From: 55-13 sp964501275
GTDB taxonomy: Bacteria > Armatimonadota > Fimbriimonadia > Fimbriimonadales > Fimbriimonadaceae
Direction: 5' to 3'
Assembly (NCBI GenBank): GCA_964501275.1
Contig: CAZCSP010000005.1
Span: 62,001 to 126,000, forward strand
Length of the DNA stretch: 64,000 nt
The position numbers were made by a program, and so were the translations under genes. The notes below the pieces were generated by a model. The model was not told where the DNA came from. It searched no databases and saw nothing but the letters and a program-made list of their open reading frames with translations. The stretch's first letter is position 1, and each line of letters begins with the position of its first letter. Below, one piece after another: positions 1-9,000 of the stretch.

Positions 1-248
1 TGAAGGTGGATAAGGCCCTGCCTGCCGCCTGGGAGAAGAGGCTGAGCCAGATCACAGCCAAGCGAGGGAGTTCGTTTGATACCGAATTCCGCCGCAACTT
101 CATCAGCGTGAACGAGCAGTTCGCGGACCAGTCGGAGAAAGCTGTGAAAAGCGGCAACAACTCCCACATCCGAAACTTCGCGGTGACGCAGGGGCCGGTG
201 ATTCGGCTGAACATCAAGATGGCGGAGCGACGGGTGACGAAGATTTAG
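1..248 (+). CDS. DUF4142-like protein, C-terminal part (5' end outside window)
   Basis: The frame is open from the left edge of the window to a TAG at 246-248, so only the last roughly 80 residues are present. The visible part is alpha-helical and matches what I know of the DUF4142 C-terminal half: a Leu-Pro stretch, a GSSFDTEF segment, a helix with acidic and aromatic residues, then a final helix ending in NIKMAERR. DUF4142 proteins are usually exported ferritin-like four-helix proteins of unknown function. The signal peptide would lie outside the window. The GTG at 6-8 is in frame but is probably internal. The assignment rests on pattern only. Confidence 0.6.
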   Translation, partial: KVDKALPAAWEKRLSQITAKRGSSFDTEFRRNFISVNEQFADQSEKAVKSGNNSHIRNFAVTQGPVIRLNIKMAERRVTKI

Positions 249-575
249 AGGATTGCTTGAATGCTGGATTGCTTAAATGTTTGATTTGGGCAATCCTAGA
301 GGTCTTTTCATAATTAACCTGAAACTTGTACACGGCGTCATGGTGAGCGAGAGCGGCCCGAGCGCTTTGTTTTTGTAGAGCGTTCTATGCCGCGAAGTCG
401 AACCACCTCACCGAGTTGTAGGTTGGGAAGAAGTTACAGGCGGGTGAGGTCCTTCGACTCGCGACCAGCAAGAGGCCTTTCTACAACTTCTCTATGCTCG
501 CTCAGGATGACGCCGTACCGCAAATAGGCAAATATGCAAAGACCTCCCTACATTTCTATCGACTAGGGACAGTCG
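249..575. repeat. Intergenic repeats: TTGCTTGA-word hairpin and GACGCCGT inverted repeat
   Basis: No gene seen. Positions 249-296 carry the iterated word (GGATTGCTTGAATGCTGG and similar) closed by GGCAATCC, the same word family as at 2695-2803, 23586-23622 and 24371-24411. Positions 333-521 form a loose inverted repeat: ACGGCGTCATGGTGAGCGAG on the left is answered by CTCGCTCAGGATGACGCCGT on the right. Between them lies GGTCCTTCGACTCGCGAC, which recurs at about 5960. Both genes flanking this gap end here, since they converge. Confidence 0.6.
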
Positions 576-1628
576 TCACACTGCGCTGATCTCTTGTCTT
601 GTCTTCCTTCTCATCGAGATCAGAGTCCAAATAACGATCAAAGTAAGTCCAGAAGCGGTCACCACGACCGGCCAAGGGGACTTGCGTTCCGGCAGTTCGG
701 GATTGTGTTGAGCCTCGTGCAGGGCGGCGAGTTCTGTCAAGTTGGGTAGGTGTCCGTCGAACGTGTAGAGGGTTCCGTAGGACAACCCCAATCGCCCATC
801 ATTGACCGAATCCCCCTTTGAGATCACGTCCGTAATGTCCAGAAATTCCTCTTTGATCGCCACCCGCCGCAACTGCGTCTTCTCCTGGGCTCTATTCTTC
901 GCAAGATCATACGACTCGATGTAAAAAGCAAGGGGGCCTTTCTCATCACGCGTGACGGACCCTTTTTCCAGCACTGACTCTTTACCCCCAGACGCAACCA
1001 CGATCACCTCCATCTGTATCTTGTTATCGCCAAGGTTGGTGCATCTCAGTTTTACGGGATACCGTGAACCTGGCGGAACAAACTCATAGGGCGCACTCTT
1101 AGCCTTGGCCGCGTATTCATTCCATGTCTCATCCGACCAGGGGAGTTCGCCCAAGAGGAAGGTGCGAAAATCCGTCCCCAAAAAAGAGCCTTCGCGAACC
1201 GGGACGGTCAATCGACTTACGGCGGCTCGCTCGCGTTTCGACATAGGCGACCTCGCCCAGTAGTCGCTTCCCTGTATTTCTTTCAAAGAGATTGTCGAGC
1301 CGGTTGTCAGGTTCATCAGGGGATAGGAAATGCCCTCAAGCCCGCTTTTGCCCTTGTAGAAGACGACATCCTCCGATGATTTCCAACCCTCTCTCCACCG
1401 TTCCTTTTCTGCCTCGGAAGCATCGGGGAGAACGTGCCCTTTCTCATCGAGCTTGTGGTCGCGAGTCACTTTCGGATCGCCTTCCACCCTCGTCTTCCCC
1501 CGGCTTACTTCTACTCCTCCTTTGTTGCCCACCGACTGACGAAAAACATAAGCCTGGGGAAAGGCATAGCCTGCCATCACGAGCAGACTAATGGCAATAG
1601 TTCTTAGCGTGTTGGACCAAGTAACCAT
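576..1628 (-). CDS. Hypothetical exported or membrane-anchored protein
   Basis: I do not recognise the family. I chose the ATG at 1628 because the protein then opens with a signal-like segment (MVTWSNTLRTIAISLLVMAG) about 20 residues long. The frame runs further upstream, but that part is the translation of the hairpin at 1671-1710. The product is 350 residues. Most of it is a soluble, charged region, and near the C-terminus there is one hydrophobic helix (WPVVVTASGLTLIVIWTLI) followed by the basic RRKTRQ, so the bulk probably sits outside the membrane with a short cytoplasmic tail. It converges with the DUF4142 gene and follows pdhB on the same strand. Confidence 0.65.
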   Translation of the reverse strand: MVTWSNTLRTIAISLLVMAGYAFPQAYVFRQSVGNKGGVEVSRGKTRVEGDPKVTRDHKLDEKGHVLPDASEAEKERWREGWKSSEDVVFYKGKSGLEGISYPLMNLTTGSTISLKEIQGSDYWARSPMSKRERAAVSRLTVPVREGSFLGTDFRTFLLGELPWSDETWNEYAAKAKSAPYEFVPPGSRYPVKLRCTNLGDNKIQMEVIVVASGGKESVLEKGSVTRDEKGPLAFYIESYDLAKNRAQEKTQLRRVAIKEEFLDITDVISKGDSVNDGRLGLSYGTLYTFDGHLPNLTELAALHEAQHNPELPERKSPWPVVVTASGLTLIVIWTLISMRRKTRQEISAV

Positions 1629-1670
1629 GCCACCATTGTAAGCCAAGTGGCAGGCAAGGTGAGTGTGGCT

Positions 1671-1710
1671 TGTGGAATGTGGCCCGTAAAGCCACAGGCC
1701 ACATTCCACA
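1671..1710. terminator. Perfect 14-bp hairpin just after pdhB
   Basis: TGTGGAATGTGGCC at 1671-1684 is the exact reverse complement of 1697-1710, with a 12-nt loop. It starts 3 bp beyond the pdhB stop, so a terminator role for the pdhAB transcript is likely. There is no U-tract, so it is not a textbook intrinsic terminator. Confidence 0.55.
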
Positions 1711-1712
1711 GG

Positions 1713-2690
1713 CTACAGTATCTTCTGCACAGCCGCGACCACGTGGTTTTCGTTGGTGACGGCTTCCAATTCCAGAACTCGGGAGTAGGGCATGGGGACG
1801 TTTAGGCCGCCTACTCTTCCTACCGGGGCGTCCAGGTCGTCGAAGCAGTCTTCGCTGATTCGGGCGTGGATTTCGGCGCCGAAGCCGCCACTCTTCCAGT
1901 CTTCATAAACCACGACCGCGCGGTGGGTCTTGCGGACTGAGTTGTAGATGGTCTCGGTGTCCAGGGGGAGGAGGGAGCGCACATCTACGACCTCGGCGCT
2001 GATGCCGTCCTTCTCCAGCAACTCGGCGGCCTGAAGGTTGATCTGGGTCATGAGGGAGTAGCCGATGAGGGAGATGTCGGTTCCCTCTCGCAGAATCTGT
2101 GCCTTGCCAAACGGGACTGTGAACTCTTCGTCGGGCAGGGTTCCCTTCATGGCGTAGAGGCGGGGGTGCTCGTAGAAAATGACCGGGTTATCGTCGGCGA
2201 TGGCGGTCTTGAGCATTCCGTACACGTCGGAGACGGTCGCCGGGGCCACCACTTTCAAGCCGGGGACGTGGGCGTACCAGCCGTCCATGGAGTGGGAGTG
2301 CTGGGCAGAGAGCTGCTTGGCCGCGCCGCCGGGACCGCGGATGACGATGGGGCACTTCACCACGCCGTTCGACATGTAGTGGATCTTGGCGGTGTGGTTA
2401 ATGATCTGGTCGAGGGCGAGGATGGAGAAGCTCATGGTCATAAACTCCACAATCGGCCTCAGACCCGCCATCGCCGCTCCGGTCGCGATGCCGGTGAAGC
2501 CGCACTCGGTGATGGGGGTATCCACCACCCGGCGCGTTCCATACTTGGGGAAGAAGCCCTTGGTGACCTTGAAGGTGCCCTCATAGCGGCCAATATCCTC
2601 GCCCATGAGGAAGACGTCCGGGTTCTTGTCCATCTCCTCGAACATGCTCTTCTGCAGAGCCTCGCGGTAAGTCATTTCAAGTGTTGCCAT
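1713..2690 (-). CDS. pdhB: Pyruvate dehydrogenase E1 component, beta subunit
   Basis: This is the beta chain of the thiamine-diphosphate E1 enzyme that decarboxylates pyruvate (or a related 2-oxoacid) and passes the acyl group to lipoyl-E2. The 325-residue length is normal. Visible family features are the N-terminal TYREALQKSMFEEM, the VFLMGEDIG motif, GTRRVVDTPITECGFTGIA, and the transketolase C-terminal domain with DVRSLLPLDTETI. I start at ATG 2690 (MATLEMTYREA). The in-frame extension upstream only translates the TTGCTTGA repeat at 2695-2803. The gene follows pdhA on the same strand, about 110 bp away, with that repeat between them. No E2 or E3 gene is present in the window. The substrate could also be a branched-chain 2-oxoacid. 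Confidence 0.92.
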   Translation of the reverse strand: MATLEMTYREALQKSMFEEMDKNPDVFLMGEDIGRYEGTFKVTKGFFPKYGTRRVVDTPITECGFTGIATGAAMAGLRPIVEFMTMSFSILALDQIINHTAKIHYMSNGVVKCPIVIRGPGGAAKQLSAQHSHSMDGWYAHVPGLKVVAPATVSDVYGMLKTAIADDNPVIFYEHPRLYAMKGTLPDEEFTVPFGKAQILREGTDISLIGYSLMTQINLQAAELLEKDGISAEVVDVRSLLPLDTETIYNSVRKTHRAVVVYEDWKSGGFGAEIHARISEDCFDDLDAPVGRVGGLNVPMPYSRVLELEAVTNENHVVAAVQKIL

Positions 2691-2694
2691 TTTT

Positions 2695-2803
2695 TGTATT
2701 GCTTGATTGCTGGAATGCTTTATTGCTGGATTGCTTTGAATGCTTGATGCTGGATCGTTTTGGATTCTAGCAATCCAGCAATTTATCAATCAAGCAATCC
2801 CTA
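2695..2803. repeat. Iterated-word inverted repeat between pdhA and pdhB
   Basis: The left arm iterates ATTGCTTGATTGCTGGAATG-type words about six times up to 2760. The right arm (2767-2803) is the complement (AGCAATCCAGCAATTTATCA and so on). The cassette sits inside the pdhA-pdhB operon and would make a long hairpin in the mRNA. It ends at the pdhA stop codon. Confidence 0.75.
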
Positions 2804-3817
2804 GTGCCCCTTCTCCACTTCCATGTCGGTGTAGATGTTGTCGTAGACCTCTTCGGGGTCGGGGTGCGGGCTGGCGTCGGCTTCTTCGTAAATCTTGTCC
2901 ACCCATTCGATGATCTCGGCATCGATCGCCTCGACGGTTTCTTGAGTGAGAATCTTCTTATCAAGAAGCAGGCTCTCCAGTCGCTTGATGGGGTCTCGCT
3001 CCCAGGCGGCGGCTTCCTCTTCTTTGGTTCGGTAGAGTTGGCGATCCTGGTCGGCGGCGCCGTGGCCGGCGTAGCGGTAGGTCATGATCTCGACCCAGTA
3101 GGGCTGTTGGTTTTTCCGCACCCAATCGACGATCCGCTGGGCGTCCTTCTTCATCTGGATCACGTCCATCCCGTCGATCCGCTCGCTCTTGATGCCGAAG
3201 GGGATGCCGCGCTTCCAGAGTTCGGGGTCGGCGGCGTGGTACTCCAGACGGGTGCCCATCGCGAACTCGTTGTTCTCCACGATGAAGATGCACGGGAGGT
3301 CCCAGAGACCCGCCATGTTCAGGGTCTCGAAGACGACGCCCTGGTTGGCCGCGCCATCGCCCATGAAGTTGAGGGTGACTCGATCCTCGCCTCGATACTT
3401 GGAGGCAAACGCCAGACCGGCTCCCAGCGGGATGTGCCCGCCGACGATTCCCCAGCCGCCGTAGAAGCCGCGCTCGGGGTCGAAGATGTGCATGGAGCCG
3501 CCTTTGCCGCCCGCCGTTCCGGCCTTGCGGCCCATCAGCTCCGCCATCACCGCCACCGGATCGGTGCCCAAGAGAAGGGCGTGGGCGTGGTCGCGGTAGG
3601 CCGTGATCACATAGTCTTCGCCCTTGCGGATGGACTCCAGCCAGCCAACCGCCAGCGCCTCCATCCCGATGTAGGTGTGCATATAACCGCCCACCTTGCC
3701 CTGACGGTATGCCAGGTTGCACTTCTCCTCAAAGTGACGGAGAAAGACCATGTCGCGGTAGTACTGCTCGAGAACGGCGGGGGACTCAGTGGAATTCTTG
3801 ACGGCTTGTTTGGCCAC
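2801..3817 (-). CDS. pdhA: Pyruvate dehydrogenase E1 component, alpha subunit
   Basis: Alpha chain of the E1 heterotetramer, holding the thiamine-diphosphate site. The 338-residue product has the TPP motif GDGAANQGVVFETLN...ENN, the substrate-channel GGKGGSMH segment and the phosphorylation-loop-like RYAGHGAADQ. I start at GTG 3817, not at the far upstream ATG: a GAGG Shine-Dalgarno lies about 8 nt before it, and homologues begin near this point (VAKQAVKNS, then a helix leading to YYRDMVFLRHFEEK). The upstream extension is low-complexity, repeat-derived sequence. It is the first gene of the pdhA-pdhB unit. Confidence 0.92.
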   Translation of the reverse strand: MAKQAVKNSTESPAVLEQYYRDMVFLRHFEEKCNLAYRQGKVGGYMHTYIGMEALAVGWLESIRKGEDYVITAYRDHAHALLLGTDPVAVMAELMGRKAGTAGGKGGSMHIFDPERGFYGGWGIVGGHIPLGAGLAFASKYRGEDRVTLNFMGDGAANQGVVFETLNMAGLWDLPCIFIVENNEFAMGTRLEYHAADPELWKRGIPFGIKSERIDGMDVIQMKKDAQRIVDWVRKNQQPYWVEIMTYRYAGHGAADQDRQLYRTKEEEAAAWERDPIKRLESLLLDKKILTQETVEAIDAEIIEWVDKIYEEADASPHPDPEEVYDNIYTDMEVEKGH

Positions 3818-4038
3818 GCTTAACCTCAGAGGGGATATAGGTGGTCTTGGGCATCCTGCTGCGCCATTGAAGCCAGACAGCCTTTGACGGTTAGTTATAC
3901 CCCTTTTGAGCTTGGAGTTTGGAGTTTGGGGGAGTGCGAAGGGCCGAGGGCGAAGTGCGGCGGGCGGAAGGCTGGTCGATTTCAACCTTGTACCCCAAAC
4001 GAGGGCGCTTCTTTGGGGGAGAGGGTGGTATCTCTTTC
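3818..4038. other. Intergenic region upstream of pdhA with a TTTGGAG-word repeat
   Basis: Carries GCTTGGAGTTTGGAGTTTGG at about 3909, one arm of the word family that forms the full cassette at 30163-30381. The promoter of pdhA should lie here, but I cannot pick a convincing one. Confidence 0.4.
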
Positions 4039-4863
4039 TCAATGTCCAAACGCGATGCTTGGATTATCCTCGGACCGGGGAAAAGGAAGAGGGGGAGATT
4101 TGGCGCAGATGGACTCCAAGGCTCTCATGGATGCCGACCAGAGGCGGTCGGTGGTGTGGGCAAGGGTTTTTTCTTCGCCTAGCGTCGTCAACATCTCTTG
4201 CCAGGGCTTTCCTTCCATGAGGAGGACGCACTCGATGGCCATCTGGGCGAGTTGGCGGATGGGATCGGCGGCCTCTGGGCCGAGGATGTCCTCTGCCAGT
4301 TCCCTTCCCTGCCCCTCCGTGCGCCAAGCGTTCCGAATCTGGTCGAACAGCGGGGCGAGTTCCAGGTGGATGCAGGTCTGGAGGGTCTCGTGGATCAGAC
4401 CGCGAAGGCGGGAGGCGGCTACGTCCATTGGCTCAGGGCGGCGGATGGCCCAGGGGGAGTGTTTGGCGGAGCGATAGGCGACCCGATAAGCGCTCGGCTC
4501 GTTGTATCGCACTAAGACTCCTGTCCAAGCCGGTTGCCAAATTTCGGTGCCATGGTCGCTGGAAGCCACGATTCCCCAACCGATCGGGGTTTGGGCAAGA
4601 CCACCTCGCAGGCAGAGATCGAGGGCGAGGCGGAACTCGTCAACGCCTTCCCGGAGCATTCGGAGGAAGAACGACTTGGTGCCCATGGCTAGGCAACAAT
4701 GCTGTATCGGCAGACCGCTCTCGCGCTTGAAGGTCAACTCTTGGATGTGGCGAAACAGGTCGGATGGCCCCATGAGCTCCGGAGCCCGATCATGGCTTTC
4801 GCTCCTTAGGAAAGCATTGCCTCGGTAGCAGATCGCCACCGCCTGAAAAATATCGACCCTCAT
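4039..4863 (-). CDS. Hypothetical protein
   Basis: The 274-residue protein has no recognised motif. It has no signal peptide or membrane segment and looks soluble and mostly helical, with clustered Trp and Cys in the middle (LCLRGGLAQTPIGWGIVASS). The C-terminal part is an amphipathic helical stretch rich in Leu and Glu. The start at ATG 4863 is the first in frame. Codon use looks like the neighbours. It lies upstream of pdhA on the same strand but more than 200 bp away, so co-transcription is uncertain. Confidence 0.6.
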   Translation of the reverse strand: MRVDIFQAVAICYRGNAFLRSESHDRAPELMGPSDLFRHIQELTFKRESGLPIQHCCLAMGTKSFFLRMLREGVDEFRLALDLCLRGGLAQTPIGWGIVASSDHGTEIWQPAWTGVLVRYNEPSAYRVAYRSAKHSPWAIRRPEPMDVAASRLRGLIHETLQTCIHLELAPLFDQIRNAWRTEGQGRELAEDILGPEAADPIRQLAQMAIECVLLMEGKPWQEMLTTLGEEKTLAHTTDRLWSASMRALESICAKSPPLPFPRSEDNPSIAFGH

Positions 4864-4935
4864 GCCTAACGCAGTTATTGGCAGGAACGCCGAAGTCTTT
4901 TGCCGTGTTTGCCAAAACCTGTTAGGGTCGCGTGG

Positions 4936-5838
4936 TTAATCCAGCAAGGGTCGCGTGGAAACCAGGTTTTCAAACAGGTCGCCGCAGGCCTCGTCTTCTC
5001 CGGGGATTGCCTGGTTGGGGATGAGATACCAGGTCTCGGTATGGGTGGCGTAGTCTCCGGGAGGCACGGTCTCGATTGGCCCCAGACTCTCCACCTCCAA
5101 CATATCCTGCCGGGTGAAGGTCTCGAAGTTGCAGCCGTGGTCGGGATACAGGTAGTCGGTCTCCGCGCCGAACCGCTTCAGGAAGAGGTTACCGTGGTTT
5201 GCATAAGCGGCCCAGCCCTGGTCGATAAATGCGCCGATCTTTTGGGGGCCCTTGTCGGCGTGCTGGGCCAGACGGATCACCCGCTTGCCCCAGGTCCAGC
5301 GCGGGTCGGCCATGTCGGTGTAGTGCCAAAGCGCGAGCGGACGGGCGGGGAGGACCTTCTCGGTGTGCGGGATGAACGCGGCTTGGGGGAAGATGCAGAC
5401 TCCCCCAGTTGCCATCACGGTCAACGCCCAGGGGGCTAACTCAGTTGCGTAGACGCCCCGGTTGTAGATGCGGTGCTCGATTCTGAGCGCTTCCCCCTCG
5501 GGCTTGATGCGAATCTCTTTTTGGACGAACCACTTCTCGGTTGGGGCGGTGAAGATATGCCATCCATCCTCAACCGCGTATTCCCCCGGATTGTTGTCGG
5601 GGTGCATGGTTTTGGGATCCTCTTCCGGGGCGATCCATAACCGGTGGCCCCCGTAGCTCTTGTAGGCATCCCCGCCGGTAGAACCCATGTCCTTGGCGTA
5701 CTCGACTAACTCGTTAGGTCCGCCGATTAGGCCATAGCGAATGATGCGTGGGCCGACTTCCAGGGTGACGATGGCTTCCGTGTTTCCGGCTGTAATCCGG
5801 GCGCAGCGATTCCAGCCGCCGTAGGGGGTGATTTCCAT
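4936..5838 (-). CDS. DUF4380-like / aldose-epimerase-fold hypothetical protein
   Basis: The 300-residue protein resembles the galactose-mutarotase-like superfamily (DUF4380 type). It has an N-terminal beta-rich opening MEITPYGGWNRCARI, then VGPRIIRYGLIGGPN, the GGHRLWIAPE motif typical of these proteins, a central EIRIKPEGEALRIEHRIYN strand pair, and a C-terminal VPPGDYATHTETWYL. In characterised relatives the fold binds sugars, but the substrate here is unknown. No signal peptide. Start at ATG 5838 with an AAAGA stretch just upstream. It is on the same strand as the previous gene, with about 70 bp between them. Confidence 0.7.
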   Translation of the reverse strand: MEITPYGGWNRCARITAGNTEAIVTLEVGPRIIRYGLIGGPNELVEYAKDMGSTGGDAYKSYGGHRLWIAPEEDPKTMHPDNNPGEYAVEDGWHIFTAPTEKWFVQKEIRIKPEGEALRIEHRIYNRGVYATELAPWALTVMATGGVCIFPQAAFIPHTEKVLPARPLALWHYTDMADPRWTWGKRVIRLAQHADKGPQKIGAFIDQGWAAYANHGNLFLKRFGAETDYLYPDHGCNFETFTRQDMLEVESLGPIETVPPGDYATHTETWYLIPNQAIPGEDEACGDLFENLVSTRPLLD

Positions 5839-5930
5839 TCTTTTTAAATACTACCCGAGCGGCTGTTGGAAGTCTTTTAGGGGCCGCAGAAGAGACGCAG
5901 AAGTGGTTTGAGCAAGCGCCTATACGCCAA

Positions 5931-6034
5931 TTCGTAAGTTAGGATGAAACTACAAATGGGTGAGGTCCTTCGACTCGCGACGAGCAAACGATTCCACTAC
6001 TAACCTCTTTTGGCTCGCTCAGGATGACGCCGTG
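5931..6034. repeat. Dispersed repeat: CTACAAA core plus CTCGCTCAGGATGACGCCGT
   Basis: Contains GATGAAACTACAAATGGGTG, then GAGGTCCTTCGACTCGCGAC, and ends with CTCGCTCAGGATGACGCCGT. The last two segments repeat almost exactly at about 449-521. It fills the gap between two genes on the minus strand. Confidence 0.65.
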
Positions 6035-6079
6035 GTATAAGCTAATGAAAAAAGATCTCTTCCGACTTCCGTCAAGACC

Positions 6080-9000
6080 CTAGAACCGGAGCGAGTAGTC
6101 TAACCGCAGCGACCAGTTGTCCTTCTTGAAACCGTCGATGATGCTGTATCGGTAGCTGACGTTTCCGGCGAAGATGCTGAAGGTTTGGTTGGGGCCGGCT
6201 CTTTGGTCGAACTGGAGGCTGTAGCGGCTGGTGAGCATTCTCGATATGCCGTTTCCGTTAACCTCTTCCAGGCCATAGTAAAGCTTTAGAGGCGAACCGG
6301 ATTTCTCAAAAAGCACCGCATTCAGACCGGCGGTTCGGCGTAGCGCATTGTTCTGATCGTTGCGCATTTCCCGCCACTCGCCGCCGAGAGTAAATCCGCT
6401 GGGCGCCTTGTAGTCTAATTTCCAAACTGCGTGTCGCTCAGGCGAGTAGATCGATCCTAAGACCGCATCGCCTTTGGCTTGCTCAGGGTTCGTGAGAAGT
6501 TGGTGAGTCAACTCAAAGTTCTTGGAAGGCTTGGCAGAGATGTTGAAGTTACGGATCATCACCTCACCGTTTACGGGCATAGTGCGGACCTTGTAGAAAA
6601 TGCTGGCCTTCAGCCACGTCTTATCCGATTGATCGGTAGTGAAGCCGTAGGTCCGATCGATGGCCCGGAAGCCGTCGGCGTACATCTGGCCCAGGTAGTT
6701 GAAACCGATGGTGTTGGCACCCAGCTTGGTGCTGAAGTTGAACATCTTGTTCTCACGCACCCACTTGCTGTAGTCTGCCGCCGTATCCACCCCGAAACTC
6801 AGCTTCGTCTCGCGGAAAGGCCCGAGGTTGAACGGCTTATTAGTGCCGATCGACATCTTGCTGAAGGCCTGGGTTCGCTCGGTGCTACCATCCCAAGACC
6901 GCTCGCCGTAGCCGCCGCCGATGTTCAGGTTGCCGATGGTTCCGGCCTGAGTGTTTCCAGCCTGTTCTGGGGCAACCTGGCCCGCTCCCTTGCCAATGGC
7001 GAGGCTTTGGGTGGTTAGACCATTTTCACCATTCAACTGGCGCGCATAGCCATAAGCAATCTGGAGGCCGTTGCCTAGGTCATACCAGAAGCCGTAGTTG
7101 CGGTTGCTCTCGTCGCGATCGTCGCCGTTGCGGTCTACTCGCCGATCAGTCACGCTCACGCCCAGCCGTTTGTTCAGGTTCGTGCTGACCGTATTGGCGC
7201 TGATGTTCTCCATATCGCCGTTCTCATAGTTCGTCCGGCTCTGCTCGGTCATCAGTTTAGTGTTCTTGTCAAGCGAGGTCTCGTAGGAGAGATACTGTCG
7301 ATGAAAATCGGACAGTGTGGAGTTCTTCCCGTCGAAATCCTGCCGCTCGTTCAGCAATCGCAGCGTGCCATACTTCCCAAGGTTCTGGTACATGAACATC
7401 CGCTCGGTCGCGTTGGCGAACAGGGTGCTCATCGGGTCTTCGCTTCGCTGCTGGCTCTTCGTGAAATTCAGTTCGGTGTTCTTCGACGGCTTCCAGTTGA
7501 GCACCATGTTGCTCATGTGGTTGTCCTGGTTCAGCGCCTTGGACTGGGCGGCGTACTCGTAGAAATCGAAGTTCAGGCTAGGCAGAATCTGCCACTTGAC
7601 CTTCACATCCCGTTGGTCAAAGCCCTTCAGTTGGTTCAGCAGATCTCGCTCGGGGTCGATGAGCTGGTTGACAGAGTTGAATCCGTGATCGACCTCGCGG
7701 GTGTTGGCCGAGACTTGGAGTCGCTTGTCGCTATAGGCGAAGCTCTGCCGTTTCACCCCGCCCTCGGTCGAGTCGGCGGTGGTCTGGCTATAGTCCAGTT
7801 TGCCGCCCTTGAGGTTCATATTCAGGGCAAAGTCGGTTCGATCCAACCCCGCAATGTTCCCCAACTGCTGGCGCTCGAAGCCCAGCAACGAGTTCCACTC
7901 ACTAAACTTCTTGCCGAGCGACTGCTTGCGATACTTCAGGTTGAAATCTTTGTTGGCGATCGCGAAGGTATCGACCGAGCCGCCGTCCTGCTGGCCCTGA
8001 AGCTTCAGGGTCTCAAAGCTCATTTTCCAGTTCTTAAACGGCTCGCCACTGATCCGGTCCATGGTTCGCTCAAGACCATTGGATTGCAGCAACCAGCCGC
8101 GCTCAGCGCCGACGTTGGCTTTGGCGCCCGCGCCGTACATGTTTGCGATGGCGTTGATGTGGGCGTCACCCTCGGCGGTGGCGTTCAGGGGCGCATAACC
8201 GGTGAACCCTTTGTCAAAACTTCGTGACGAGTGCTCCAGGCTCCAACCCTTGCCTCCAACGCTGATATCCTGCGACTTGAAACCGCCGCCATTGGAGTCG
8301 ATCAGGTTCTGGGAGAATTTGATCGGTTGGAAATCCTTGCCCAACATACTGGCTTCCAGAGCCATCCACTGGCGCTTCAATCCGATCTCGCGACTGAACA
8401 TCGCCTGCTCATCGCCCTTCAGACTGGCGATCCGGGTGAACGTCTGGTCGACCTCTTGGTCTTTCAAGTTGAACTTAATCTTGGAGGTATTCAGCCCGAA
8501 TTCGCGCTGGCTAATGCCGTTGTGACCGCGCATATCCTCGATCGAAAGCGTCTTGAAGGAGAACCCGCCATCCTTGAAGGCAAAGCCCATATCCAGGCTC
8601 TCTCGGGCCAGGCCGGCTTCCTTTTGAAGCTGAGCCCGATCCGCCTCGGCGATGTCGGCAAACCGCTTGAAGTCTTGGTCCACGCGCTGGGAGTTCCAGT
8701 TGACCTTCAATCCGCCCGAGGCGAAGTTCACGCTGCGCCAGTCGATGGTTGCGCCCTTATCTTCGACCGAGCGCATCGACATGCCAAAGCCGATGGAGCC
8801 GACTTTCATATCCTTTGCGCCAAGAGCAAACCGCTTGAGGCCCTTCTCTTTCTCAAGTTGGGCCGCATTCAGACCCGCATCCCCGGCGGCAGAGAAGCCT
8901 CGGAAGTTGGAGGAGATGTCTTGGTAGTTCGCGGTGATGGAACCACCTAGCATATTGCTCTGGAGATCTTGGACGATCATATGCGAGCGCCCTTCGTCAA

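Noticed and set aside
2691..2789. Longer N-terminus for PdhB, and likewise for Gmd, NuoB, NuoI, the M1-like peptidase and DnaN
   Set aside because: The extra codons translate repeats or neighbouring genes, and homologues start at the internal ATG, often with a better ribosome site.
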